Below are positions 10,531 to 22,989 of a DNA stretch of 64,000 nt, one piece after another. This DNA is from Cycas panzhihuaensis (Eukaryota; Cycadophyta). Each line of letters begins with the position of its first letter. The stretch's first letter is position 1. Both the position numbers and the translations under genes were made by a program. The stretch is from assembly GCA_023213395.1 (NCBI GenBank), contig CM041465.1, forward strand, positions 218,123,741 through 218,187,740. Direction: 5' to 3'. The notes beneath the pieces are model-generated. The model worked only from the letters and a program-made list of their open reading frames with translations, had not been told where the DNA came from and ran no database searches.

Positions 10531-13500
10531 GGATTAATAAGAGGATCTAAAGCCTATTAAGGGCAATTATCTCAAATACTCTTATAAGGAATCATACCCT
10601 AATTTAACTAGTTTAGGTTATTAAATTAGGACTTTGGAGTTGGTTCTAAGTTATGATTAGCAAAGAGGTCAATGAGAAGTTTGAAAGTCTCCTAGGGCTA
10701 GGTATCCTCATTGTTGTCAGTAGGATTAATATCTAGAAAAATATGGTAGGAAAAGGACTTCAAATATGATTAAGGGATGATCTCATAATGATGTATAATG
10801 GAGGTATTAGTGAGTCTACCAACAAGTGGGAACATCCCCATTATAAACCTTGTATTGTATTATGATGAGAAAGGTTTAAGTGTGTGAATCAATTAGGTAA
10901 CTAACCCTATCTACTACAAATTAGTATCACATTCTTGGGAAGGATTATACTTGTACTTATAAATATGAAATGGATCTATGCATTTAAGTTAGTTTTTACT
11001 ACCTTAGAATGACCTAGTGGGTTTAAGCTTAAGGGTGACATTAGGACTCCATAAATTAGCACCAATATCTATTATAAGGAAGATGTAGATGCTTCATTAT
11101 TAAGAGAGAAATTAAATCTAGTATATCTAAGGAAAAGATCATGGGAATTAAATCCAACTTTAAAAGGACCAATATCCCAAGTGTGCTGCTCAAGAAAGGA
11201 TCCTAAATGCTAGCTTGTATTGTAATTATGGTGTCTTATATGGTTTTTGGATGCAAGAATAACTATTATGATTATATTCACTTCTTGTTAATTTCCTTCC
11301 TCCTCTAATTTTATAGGTTTAGTGGTAAATTACTACCCATTCCTAGTGAAATAAAAGGTGAGGTGAAGTCACCCTCATTAGATATAATATCTACTAAGTG
11401 TATGGGTTACTTTTAGGGTTTATATTTATAATTCACTATTTTGAGCTCTTTATCATGGATGAACTAGATCTCATCAAATAAGGAGGAGCAAATTATTAAC
11501 ATCGAGCTTAGCTAAGGTCTTCCTAATAGCATATTGTACTCTAAACCAAGGTCTATGATGGTCATTTTGGTCAAGATTATTTTGACTTTGAGAGTAAGAG
11601 GGATAAAAACTTTGCCAACATGTTTTTTTTAAGTTTTTCATACCCCTAATAGACCTAATCAATGAGCTCATAGGTAGAAATGTCCAAGGCTTCCAAGAGC
11701 TTAATAAGAATGGCATTGATGTATGACCTTAAATGCATAATACACCTTGTAATACTATATTTTCCAATCTAGACATCAATGTAGAAAGTCTTTGTGGTAT
11801 TATGGTCTTTCTTGTATTCATCCTCAAGTTTAGATAGACCAAAATAAATAAGGGATTATTTTTATGCCCTTGTGCTTCTAACAAAAGAACTTTTTATTTA
11901 AGGTATCTCTTTAGAAGGTAAAGAATAGAAATTCTAGTAAAGACTGAGTTAAGCTCCTCCATAATCAAAAAGGGTTTCCCCTTTATATCTTGTATGATAG
12001 GTCTCTTAAAATCAAATCAAATTGGCTATATAGGAGTCTCCATTGATGGTTTTAAGGGTTTAGAAGATGAGCCCTTCTTAAAGTATTTTTTTAAGATCTT
12101 AGAAGAAGCATGTGACTTTATGGATTTGACCATATTGATGGTCTTCTTTAACTTACTTCCTTAGGCAAAGGGTTTACATTTGACTAATCCTATTCATTTA
12201 GATTACATTTGGTGAGAGGAGGTATATTTCTTATGTTTATCTCAAAACTACTAGACTTGTTGTTTAGCTTGGCCTTACCCTTATCTCTTTATTTTTTGTC
12301 ATGATCAAGGAAAGGGTCTTTATAGATAAATTGGTCCTTATTTAGCTAAGACATTAGCTTATCAATAATCCTTTTCTTCTTACTTAATTATTTGATTTTT
12401 GGGCAATCTTCATGGTCATGGATATCGTTTCTACGACATGGACACCATGGTACCCTTTTATACCCCTAAGTTTCTACTTCTTACTCTCTTTTTTGCTTAG
12501 CATAATGGACAATCTTGGCATCCTTATGGGTTTATAATTATATAATGGATAAATATCTAGTTTAGTTGTGATGGATCTCTATAGAATTCTTATTACTGAG
12601 GTAATGTTGTTATAGGTCCTATCTCCATGAGTAGATTTTGGTTCCTAAGAAGACTTGTATTTGTATTTAGCTCTAGGAGGTTTGTCTAACTTCTTAACTC
12701 TAACTTGAATCTTAAAAGATTCTTAAGGATAATATTTTCTTAATGGTATCCTCATAAGATATAAGTACTAATTTGAGCACTTTGAGATGGACTTAAAGTG
12801 TTAGGGCATTAGTGAAAATGTTAAAGAGTAGATTATGAGTGGCAAGGGTCTAGAAGTTATGAACTAGGTCTTGAAAGTTCTAGATGAAGTCATAATTAGA
12901 CTTATCATTTGCATGCTTAATTGAGAAAATGGCTTTTGATCATATCTCCAAAGTATGAGCTACATCAAAGTAGTCAATAAAACTATTAATCAACTATTGA
13001 AAGGAGAAGACTAAGGCTTGGGGCAACCTATAGAACCACTTCAATGCATCATTCAATAGAGTCTTCAAAAAAAGCTTCATCATAATGTGGTCATATAAGA
13101 GGTAATCTGCATAGGCTAAAGTGAAAGCCTAAATGTGGCTTATGAGATCCTCTCTAAGTTTTCCTTTAAACTTCAAGAGTTTAGGCAAGAAAGTGGGTAG
13201 ACTACATTTGAGGACTTCTCATAGCAAGAGTTTCCTCTTATAGTTAGTGCATAACTTTATTATCGTGAGAGAAGGAGGCATATGATGAACAATTATTTAT
13301 GATTTAGGAGATTCTCCATGAGTAAGATACCATTGGAATGGAGGACATTACACTTATGGGATACCCATATTTATCTAGCCAATTTGGTATGCAAGGATTG
13401 CCCCTTAAAAAGGAGTGTTACTACGTCATTAGAAGGCTAACTTGATGCAAAATCTATGTTTCAATAGATAATTATAACTCAAGGTCTAATTAGCTATATG

Positions 13501-13600
13501 GGTTAAGATATAGGACTAGGTTAGGTTATGCCAAGATGGAAATGAATTACCTAAAGGCACTTATAGATTCCAATTAGGGATATTCATCATGCAACTAGTT
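10531..13600 (-). pseudogene. Gypsy G2 gag-protease region remnant
   Basis: On the minus strand, about 13130-12780 reads as a Ty3/gypsy Gag core. It shows 'ALKWFYRLPQA' (family pattern A..WF..LP.GSI.SF), then 'LINSFIDYF', then 'NFQDLVHNF' and 'LLFNIFTNALT'. At about 12470-12410 a knuckle-like 'CPCR....HDHEDC' follows, with K/E-rich stretches below it. The segment 11474-11716 is open and may be the Gag tail or protease lead-in, but I could not place its motif. The active site of the protease was not found. The gag pattern resembles the Tat/Athila side of the gypsy family; that lineage call is inference. Confidence 0.6.
10850..11060. repeat. Direct repeat copy A within G2
   Basis: This stretch aligns with 13755-13935 in the same orientation. 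Shared blocks include CCCTATCTACTA, ACTTATAAATATGAAA versus ACTTATACATATGAAA, and TTTAAGCTTAAGGG versus TTTGAGTCTAAGGGG. The pair flanks the gag remnant. They could be old LTR fragments or an internal duplication; neither a PBS nor a purine tract decides it. Confidence 0.5.
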
Positions 13601-16600
13601 GAGGTAGTTCTTACCTAATAAGATTACATGAGAATGTTGGTTGTGTGATCAATAAGAGGTAGTTATAGGATGGCCCTATAAAATACATAGTAGGGTTAAT
13701 AGGAAGGTCATTATATAGGGGAATGCCTCCATAAATGTCCCTACATCAATAAATAATATGCAATGATTAAGTATGTGTGTTAGCTAAATAATTAGCCCTA
13801 TCTACTATGAGTTGGGATTATATTCATGCAAAGGGTTAGCACTTATACATATGAAAAGGGATGGGATGTGGGTTCATCATTGAATCAAGATATAGCATCT
13901 TAGTATAACCTATTAGTTTTGAGTCTAAGGGGATGGTTAAAACTCTCAATATATGCCCAATTTACTCTTGCATAAGATCTTGAGTAATAATTTTAGTTGG
14001 TATGACATGGTGATGAACTAGCTCAAATAGAATAGAGTGTACATAGAAAGGCTATTAGGTTGATACTAATAGCCCTCAATTAATTGAGGATATAAATCTA
14101 AACTATTTTAGGATGGGTCTAAATAAATAAATCCACTTAGGAGTGGCTTTATTTAAATCACATCTAAAGGGTTCTAGTTTTCTTAAAGTGAGAAGCCAAG
14201 TGTAGTAGTTTACTGGATTAACAATCCAACTATAATACTAAACATATATGATATTATATCTTATGGGGAATGTAGAACCATACTTAGATTAGTTCTAATA
14301 CTTTTACAAAGCTTTCAATGGCTATAACCATAGAAAGAGATGAAATCTTATCAAGTAGAAGTCCTTAGGTTCTCTTAAATCATCTTATAGCTTAAACATT
14401 TTGGTAATCCATAGTCAAATGAATGGTTTTATATCTCACAAAGTAGATTGTCACTATGTGTAAAAGAGAAAAGAGGAAAAAATATAGTGTCAACAAAAGA
14501 GTATGTAGGTGTAGTAGGTCCCCACTATGCTCACCAAGGATATTACCTGTAGGAGGGCACATCCTAACATGACCATCAAGGGCATCTTAAAAGACTAGGA
14601 CACTCAAATAACAACCTTATAAGGGAGTCATTCTATGCCTGCAAGTGTTAGAGGGAGGTGTTTATGCCTTTATTAAATCCCTTAAACAAAAATCTCTGAC
14701 TCATTATTAACCTAAGTAGATGGTTTAGATAAGTGAGGTAATAATCTATAGGAGTGAAGAGGGATAATAGAATTAAGATCCTATCTATACAAGAATTAAA
14801 ATGAAACAATGTAAAACATGGAATAGAAAAAAGAAAGCAAATAATAAATAATATGACTTATAGCTCACAAAGCTTAGCTCTATGACTCTAAAGTAAGGAC
14901 TAATTGGAGGTAGATATAAAGGGGGTTAGACCATGTGATTATCCTAGTATAGTAGTAATCTATTAGGGTTAATATTGAAGGAGTTTGGACCCATTTAAAC
15001 TATCTATATCCAACCCACTTTATAATAGCCTCAAGGAAGAATCAATGACCATTATTTATAGTGGTGAAAGGAATTACTTATTCTTTAAATTAGATGCAAT
15101 TGATAGAGAGTGGCTCACCCCTTCCAAGGATTGTGGCCCTAAAAGATGATGTGAAAGAAAGTTGGTGCTAAGGAGCCAAGAACAACTTATGTCTTTAGTG
15201 ATGATAAGTTCTGAAGTAAAGCTAGCTCCTCCTAGGTTGTAAGTATGAACTATGAAAATAAGCATAAAAAGAAAATCAAATAACACTAGAAATAAATAAG
15301 CAAGCTACTAAAATGAAATACATAATCGAGACAAATAAGGAAGGTGTTACTACAACTCTTCCTAGTTCTTGTCTAAATCACCTAATATATGATTGGTTTG
15401 CTTGTTCATATAATAACAAAAGGAAAGTATAAAAATCAATGGTAAAATGAACCTTATAAGACTAACTCATTTTAATGATTTAGATATTTACTATTGGTTG
15501 CATAATTCTAATGATAATGTGGGTTAATGTCTTAATCAAACTTATGTGTAATCAGTAGGCAAGTAACCTTTATTGGAATGGTGTTATAGATAAACAAATT
15601 TCTAAATATATAAGAAAGAAGTGGGATAAAATATTAGTATATTGATGAACTTATTTTTGTCAACAATTATTAGACATTTACAAGATTCTTTGTTATCAAC
15701 AATACAAGGAATAAAATAATAGACCACATATCCTCAATAACCCAATATTGAAAAAAAGTGATATAACTAGATGAGAATATGTAACATTCATCTAATCATC
15801 AAACATATGCTTTAAGGATAACATTAGAGAAGATCAAATATAATTGCATATGATTAGTATCACTATATAATCAAATAATTCTACAACTTAATTACATTAA
15901 TAACTAGGAGAAATGAGCTACCTAGAATAATTCCCTAATACAAACTACTAGAATGAAAATTTTAAACTATGGTGATGCATTTAATAGTCAAATCTTAAGA
16001 TTATTGAAGATTTTATTATTGGGTGTTATTAGGAATAAGGATCTTCTCCACAAGTATATGTAACTTATGTGGGAGACAAGAAAGGGGATTAATATGAGCT
16101 TGAAAGAAAGAAAATTTGATGAGAGAAATCAAACAGGAACAAACATAGGAAAAGGCAAAGACACTAAAGAAAAATGAAAAGAAAAGAAAAACATTGGAAA
16201 TACCACATATACTAGTTGGATTTGCAACCCCCTACTCTTTTATTCTTTTCTTTATATCTCCCAATCTTTTATCTCCTTCTCCAACTTAGCTATTATGAAC
16301 AAATCCTTAGTATTAAGGATGTAGATCAACTATGATTGTAAGAAATTATGCAGTTATTACTTTAAATTTCCTTCTTCTTTCTTGGCATATTTTTTTATTT
16401 ATCCTTTATTTCAAATATTTAGGCTTTACCTTTATATTTTAGTGACATATTTTTTTATTACTAAAATGCTAATTGAATCATTGATTGATTATGTATTGTT
16501 ATTTATAGTTATGAAATTAATGGATATTTATTACTTTCATGAAACTGGATTTGATGAAGATGCACTTATCTTTGATGCTACCTCTTTATGAAAAATGGAA
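13601..16600. other. AT-rich degraded stretch, no gene recognised
   Basis: It contains copy B of the G2 direct repeat (about 13755-13935) and a very weak minus-strand PBS-like string at 14292-14304 (reverse complement AAGTATTAGAACT). Otherwise I see nothing I can support. The open frames at 15074-15286 (minus) and 16382-16591 (plus) are short and without family motifs. Confidence 0.45.
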
Positions 16601-19002
16601 ATTGGGTGTAGATTCGACATTTTAATAACTACTTCCAATCTATACACTTGTTTCTCTAATAGACCAAGCTTTTGATTTTGATGTTCTAAAATACTCCTAG
16701 GTATAGCTTGATGTATTTTCTAGTCCCATACACTTTTAGTCTATTATATAGGCTTAATCTTCATATCAATAGTTACTTATTGCATCAAATTTTCCAATTT
16801 AGCAATGAAAAGTTTAAGGAATTCCTCTTTACCTATAATTTCATCTTTATCTAAAATATCTATGTTTAAATGTTCAGTCTTAGAAGTGACTTTTGTTATA
16901 AAATTCTTTAGGGTGATTTATAGATCCTTATTACTTTTTTCCATTGCTTTTATCCTATCCAACTGAATGTCTAAAATATGTTACCATGTTTGAATAAATG
17001 ACCTATGAAATAAGCCACCATGAGGTTGCTCCAAAGTGACATTATTCTTTAATTAATCAAAGGATCCATCTTATTATAATTCTATAAAATAGATTAATTA
17101 TATTCTAGAACCCATACTTTTCAATCTTTACACCCTCTTGTGTAAGGAGAAGATCCTTTAAATAGCTTTTATAAATGAGGATTCTAAAATCATCCTCTTT
17201 AAAAATTTTATCCAAAAGACTTTTAAGAGACTACAATGCTCTTATAGCAATTAATGTACTTTTTAACACTTCATCTATTTCTAATTTGATACCTTCACTT
17301 AGGACCTATCTAATAGAACCCTCTCAAGCCTCCTTGAGCTAATTTACTCTTTTACTTAATATCATTTTTTTTTTTTCCTTAAAGCTTCATTTTCCTACAC
17401 TACTTTTTGTAATTGGGTTTGCAAGGTAGAGACTTTATCCTTTATCAATTGATTAGCAGCTAAATGTAAGTTAACAAATTCCACAATTGTGTCATCCTTG
17501 GTTGACCATGAAATCATTTTAATTTACTTCTTTCCTTCAGTGATAATCTTTTTTAGATCTTTGTCTTATCTACTCCATTAACAAGATCTTTATTTAGCAG
17601 TTGTATTAAAGATTAAGGCCTAAGTAGATGTCTTTATTAATTACCTAGTATCGATCTGCTTAACAACCCATGGATCGAGTTCCACCCCTACATTTCTTCT
17701 ATACCCTATCTTGAAAGGAAATAATCACTTTACTTGCACTCCTTCCTAAGGATTGTAACTACTTTCTTCTTATTGAAGTAGCTTCTTATTATCTTCTTTG
17801 AATTCTTCATCCTCTTAAGACTTTCTTATGGTTGCCACTGCTTCAACTTAGAGTTCCACAACTTAATTAACTTCTTCTATGGCTTCATTTGGAGAAGTTA
17901 TTAGTTGTAATTTCTCCTTCTTCTTAATATCTTCCTCTAGAATACCAAATGAGGTAAGGGATCTTGTCTTATAAGCTTTAGATCTAGGTGGCTCCTATAA
18001 TAACTATCCTTCCTCATACATATTTCTCATGGGCTTACCAACTTCTTAATGACTATACACTAATTGAATAACTAGAACTAGCTTTGTTGGAAATGCACTA
18101 GGAGAGACTTTAGATAATTTTATAGCTTTGAGATTCCCCCTTTCATATACCACCTTGCTTACCCTTTTCTTATTCTCTCCCTTTATGGCATATTTTAATA
18201 GATTAGTACCATGCTATTCTAGTTCACTTTCTAGAGGTGTTTTTATAGTGGAAATATCTATCATATGTGAGACACTTCCAATTATATTTTTCCTAAAAAA
18301 ATGGGTTGAATTTTATAACTTCTTGGTTTCTATAAGCCTTAAGATTATTAGCTTGGTGTAATGCAATTGTCATCCTAATACTATTTATATATTTAGCCAT
18401 TATTCCATGTGGATCATAACACCTCAGAGGGATTTTCTTCAATGTACATTCTTCTAGTGGTGAACTTGGATGGTGTACTTCCACCCATCCTTGATATTTC
18501 CATAATCTAATAATGGAATTTCTAGATTGATAATGTACCTTTCTAAACTTGGGGTGTAGTCTAACTTTAATTAAGAATAACTGCCTACATGCTTCCATGA
18601 AGAATAACTTAGATGGACCATATTTGGGAAAATAAAAGCAAAACACTTATACCCATATAACCATATGGCTGCATATTTCTCAAACAAGTAAAAATCTCCA
18701 TATTAAGTTCCCTCTATCACTTTTAACTAGTTTTTTACATCCCTATCGATTCTCACTAGAGGATGTAATATGCTAATGATGAGACAATAAAAATTCTTTA
18801 CCAAAAAATACAAAAAGTAAGGTGCCCTAAACTCCTATACCTTTGAAAATTAGAACTGGATAGGAGTACCTTCTGTTTTAGGGTCTTGATGGAGCCTTGC
18901 AAATAGTATTATTCCAAGCATTACATAAATCCAATAAGAGGACATATAAAATAGAGCGCCCTTGTGCACTTCCTTAAGTTATGCAATCATTGTATTACTC
19001 AT
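16600..19002 (-). pseudogene. U1: unidentified long decayed coding region with coiled-coil half
   Basis: Reading the minus strand from an ATG at 19002 gives about 800 codons of protein-like sequence with stops nearly always at TAA/TAG. The N-terminal half (to about 18290, partly open at 18293-18646) is rich in aromatic residues: 'KYAAIWLYGYKCFAF', 'MEACRQLFLIKVRLHPKF', 'WKYQGWVEVHHPSSPLEEC'. The C-terminal half is K/E/L-rich with heptad-like spacing, for example around 'HLAANQLIKDKVSTLQTQL' near 17430, and is probably coiled coil down to about 16600 after one frame change. I do not recognise the family. Position and orientation, upstream of the minus-strand G2 gag, would suit an extra ORF of a Tat/Ogre-type gypsy element, but 3 kb of unassigned DNA lies between, so this is only a guess. 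Confidence 0.5.
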
Positions 19003-22000
19003 GATTTCAGCCTAGTATAGTAAATAATTTCCCTTTAGGCATATAAAAATGATAAATGCATGAATTAAGTTAAGTTAAGATTTGTTAATACAACTAAACA
19101 TATGTTGAACATAGGAGTTTCTTATTCAATACTTTCATTTTATATTCTTGAGGAAGCTTATCATCATGAGAGATTTTTTCTCTTATCTTCCTTTGCCTTG
19201 TACTTTTTTATATATCTTTAAATTGATGGGCTCAATTATTATTTCCCCATAAGCCATCCCTTCCCATATATTCCTTTTGAGAGATACCTTGTTAAGATAA
19301 ACCTTTCTTGTGAGGATCTTCTTTTGCAAGGAATATGTATTATAGGAGATTCTCTAAAAGCTATCTTTTTCAACCTTTTCTCCTTATAACTAAAACATCA
19401 TGCACACATACTAATTTATACACATATACATGGGCCCAGAAAGAACTACCATTAGAATCACTTCCATTTTTCTTTTTAGTTACTTCCACTCAAATCTATA
19501 AGTACTTTATTACATATACTCTTCATCAAGTCATATTTCTTTGTACACTATGCTCCAATAATCATTGATACTTAATTTCAAATTTTATGGCCCATACTGA
19601 AGGGGGTAATAAAAGGGAAATAAGCAATTTATGAAGTAAAATGAAGGGGGCTTTTCTAGTACTTATAATTAAATCTACTCTAATGTTGAAAGAAAATAAT
19701 ATCTTTCTCTTTTAAAATATAAAGTACACATAATAACAAGCAAGCAAAGAAATAAAACTGATGAAAATAAAGTGTAAGTATAATACCTCTATTAAAAGAA
19801 AAAATGATTATGAACCTTATAACGACTTAAGAATAACAACTCAAATGAGTCACATCCTATGGAGTGGAGGAGGTTATTTAGATGTTGATTTCTAAGGAGG
19901 GGATTTTCATAAATAAAATGATTGAAATAAGCACAAAGAAAGAGGCAAGCAAATGAAGGAGGGTTTAGAATTTGTTCTTACCTAGAAGTGCTCTATTCAA
20001 ATGCATATACGTTGATTTCTTCCTCCTCCTTTCCATAAAACAAGTTAGCATGAAAACAATAAGAATGATATACTTTTTGATAGAGAGAGTTAGAAAAAAG
20101 CCTCATAGTCAATAGAAATGAAAGAAAGTATAGTTGAAATATAGTTTAAACTAAATATTCATGAAAAATCACAAAAAAATTAGGTAACATCACACCTGTG
20201 ATAATTCTCATAAAAAAAAGAACATTATCAAGCCAAATGTTGCCATAAGCAATATTATCAGATAAAAATATAATATAACAATACAAATCTACTAATTAAG
20301 TAAAAACCAAATTATGAAATCAACTCTAAAATCATGAAAATTGTAGAAATTTTAGTAGTATGGTGAAATATTTGAGAAGGGACTTGAGATAGTAGGTAGC
20401 CAAAACTATGGAAAACTCATTTATGAACCATATATGCTAAAATTTGAGTCATAATCAGGTTTGCATATGATCTAAAAGGCATAATGTATGCTATAAAAAT
20501 TATTTCTATCATTCAAATGGCAATTTTGCATTCACGTAATGAAATGTTTAAATCATAAATGAGAATGGATATTCATGCTTGCATTCTATATTTGTCACCT
20601 ACTATTGGGAACCTAAAAGCCTTATAAATGCTTCCATTACATTCTATGTTAGGTACAACTATGTATAATAGTTGTACCTATGGAAATTTATACAAAAATA
20701 TGAGTATTAAAGCATTATAAGCTACTAACAAGAAGGTTAGTGTATACATAACAAGATAGCAATAATGAATTGGTAAAATAAGTAGTTGCTAATATACTAA
20801 TTGACTTGAAAACCTAAAATCTATGATAAATCATATAAAATTTAGTAACATAATGCTTATAATAATGTAAATCCCATATAAAACATTAGTGATAAGCATT
20901 AGAAATATAGCCAAATTAAGGTTAGTTAACTTTTAGGAAACTAAGAATGAAAATAAGCAAATCCCAATAGTTAGAATGCAATGAAAACTATAAATATACC
21001 TTATGATAATTCTTTACTTAGTTTCATGTAGTGAATTTACTCTAGTTCCTTCTAATAAGTGCTCAAAATGATGGGGAGAAGGTGAATGGTAAGAAGAATA
21101 TAAACATAATGGGTTCTTCTTGTGAGGAAGAACTTAATATAAAATATGCCAAAAATGAGGTTTGAAACTATAGAAACAACTTAAAAGTGCCCAAATAGGC
21201 ATAAATATGACTCCAAATGGCCTCCTACTTAGTCTCTCTCTCTCTCTCTCTCTAAGTATTCCTATGCAAAACTAATCTCTAATAAGCTCTAAATTTGATC
21301 AAGTATGCTCTATGTGCTTTAAAATTTTCTAACGATGACTCTAACTAATTGAATCTATTTATGGACTAAATTAGGCCCATGGTTTTACACAGTATAGGTG
21401 CCCACAATTTTGATCTATTATTTGGATCCAAAAACCACTTTGGAAAACATAAAATCCAAAAAAAATATTTTAAAATTTTTTATTTTTCATGAGTTTTGTT
21501 ATGTTGTATCATCTATTATGATATCATGACAAATTAGAGTAGTATTGTGGTGTATTAAAGTAGCACCATGATGTGTTAGAGAGAGTATTATATTAAATGA
21601 AACCATGGTATATCAATAAATGTTATAGTGTTAAAGTAAAAATTACAAATCAACATCATGGAAAAGTTGACTTGTTGTAGTACCTAGATACATACTATTG
21701 TGGTGTTATAGCAAAGATTATGGTGTTAGAATTATGATCATAATGGGTTAAAAACTCATATAAGAAAAATAAAAGTGATAAAATCAAAGAGGAATTGGTT
21801 TATTAGAGGTGGTTCTAACCTTATAGGAATACTACACATAGGGGGATACCTATCAAATTTTGAAAAGATGATTGAGTAAGGTGTCATTAGAAACTAAAGA
21901 TATATTCAATCACTGCATGTTTTTGATTTCACATCATTAGCAAATTTAAGAAGAAAAAGCTACACATTTTACATGTACCTAGATTAGAAACTGCTTTATA

Positions 22001-22581
22001 ATGTTAATCAAATAAAAAAGCATGAGATCATACCTAACCACATCAAGGAATCCTAGAATCTAATAAATAAGAACTAATATGGGTAATGGTTTCTTAATTT
22101 TTTATTTATTTCCTTTTTAATTATAGAATGTAACCCTCCAACTAGTTTGCTTAGTCATTAGTCATAAGGTCATTAACCTTCTAAGCACTTGCTTGTTATT
22201 TATTACTTAATCACTAATAATTAGTTGGATTATTCTTAACTTTCTAGTTGTAAGTTGTATATTACCATTTTATCTATCCATTGGATATTGACTTATTAGT
22301 TATTAGTTAATAAATTCTAATAATTTGATGATGGATTATTAATCACTAATCTTTTCTTATCATATTCCTTCACTTGTATCTACTTCTAATTCCAATAAAA
22401 AATAAGCATTCCTTATACAATGATGATGACCTTCATTATTGTATTATGAATTTCTAAAATTTCACTCTTTAGTTATTTTCTTATATATCATTTTCTTGAT
22501 TAGGGCAACTAGACTTTCCCATTAATCTCAAAGAGTTCTAGGTATCCTTGTTGAGTCATCATTTCCTTTGTTTTGAGTATG
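19003..22581. other. AT-rich stretch, no gene seen
   Basis: Nothing coding is supported. Two segments (about 20160-20245 and 20820-20900) look like diverged copies of each other, both with a 'gataaatca..aaatttagtaacat' style core. The part next to 22581 is the left flank of the C2 insertion and may be the 3' tail of gypsy G0, but I could not read a G0 LTR in it. Confidence 0.45.
21233..21253. repeat. (TC)n microsatellite
   Basis: An uninterrupted run of TC dinucleotides. Confidence 0.95.
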
Positions 22582-22586
22582 CTATT

Positions 22587-22970
22587 TAAGAAAATCATCT
22601 AAGATCTGTACACTATGTACTATTGGCCAAACAACAAGCTATAATATCAAAATAATATAATGAACAAGAAAAAGACAAGTAAAATCATAGGCAAATTAGT
22701 CATCATGTGAGGCTCAATTTGGGTAGAGCTTCCACATACAATTTAAAATCATGTACAAATGAATAGTTTGGGGCTTAATTTATAAGCAATCCATCAATAT
22801 TTCCAATGATATAATTGGCTGACTAAGTAGCACATTCGACAAACTTGACCTAATTATCAAACATAATTAATTTAATAATGTGAGTCACCTTAGGGTGCAA
22901 AATACATATGATGTACATAAAATTAACATATATTACAAAGAAATGAAGGTGATATGACAAAGTTTTAACA
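22587..22970 (-). repeat. C2 3' LTR
   Basis: It aligns with 28539-28713 plus 34309-34501 in order. Shared blocks include GCTATAATATCAAAATAAT-like, ATGTGAGGCTCAATTT and AATTGGCTGACTAAG. On the minus strand it begins TGTTAAAACT right after the purine tract. Confidence 0.9.
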
Positions 22971-22980
22971 CTCTCCCTTA
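22971..22980 (-). promoter_or_regulatory. C2 polypurine tract
   Basis: On the minus strand TAAGGGAGAG directly precedes the LTR start, as expected for plus-strand priming. Confidence 0.75.
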
Positions 22981-22989
22981 ATGGAAACT

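Noticed and set aside
3340-10535. Target-site duplication for C1
   Set aside because: Flanks TAAGG and GGATT do not match; nearby AATAAG strings in this AT-rich DNA are not convincing.
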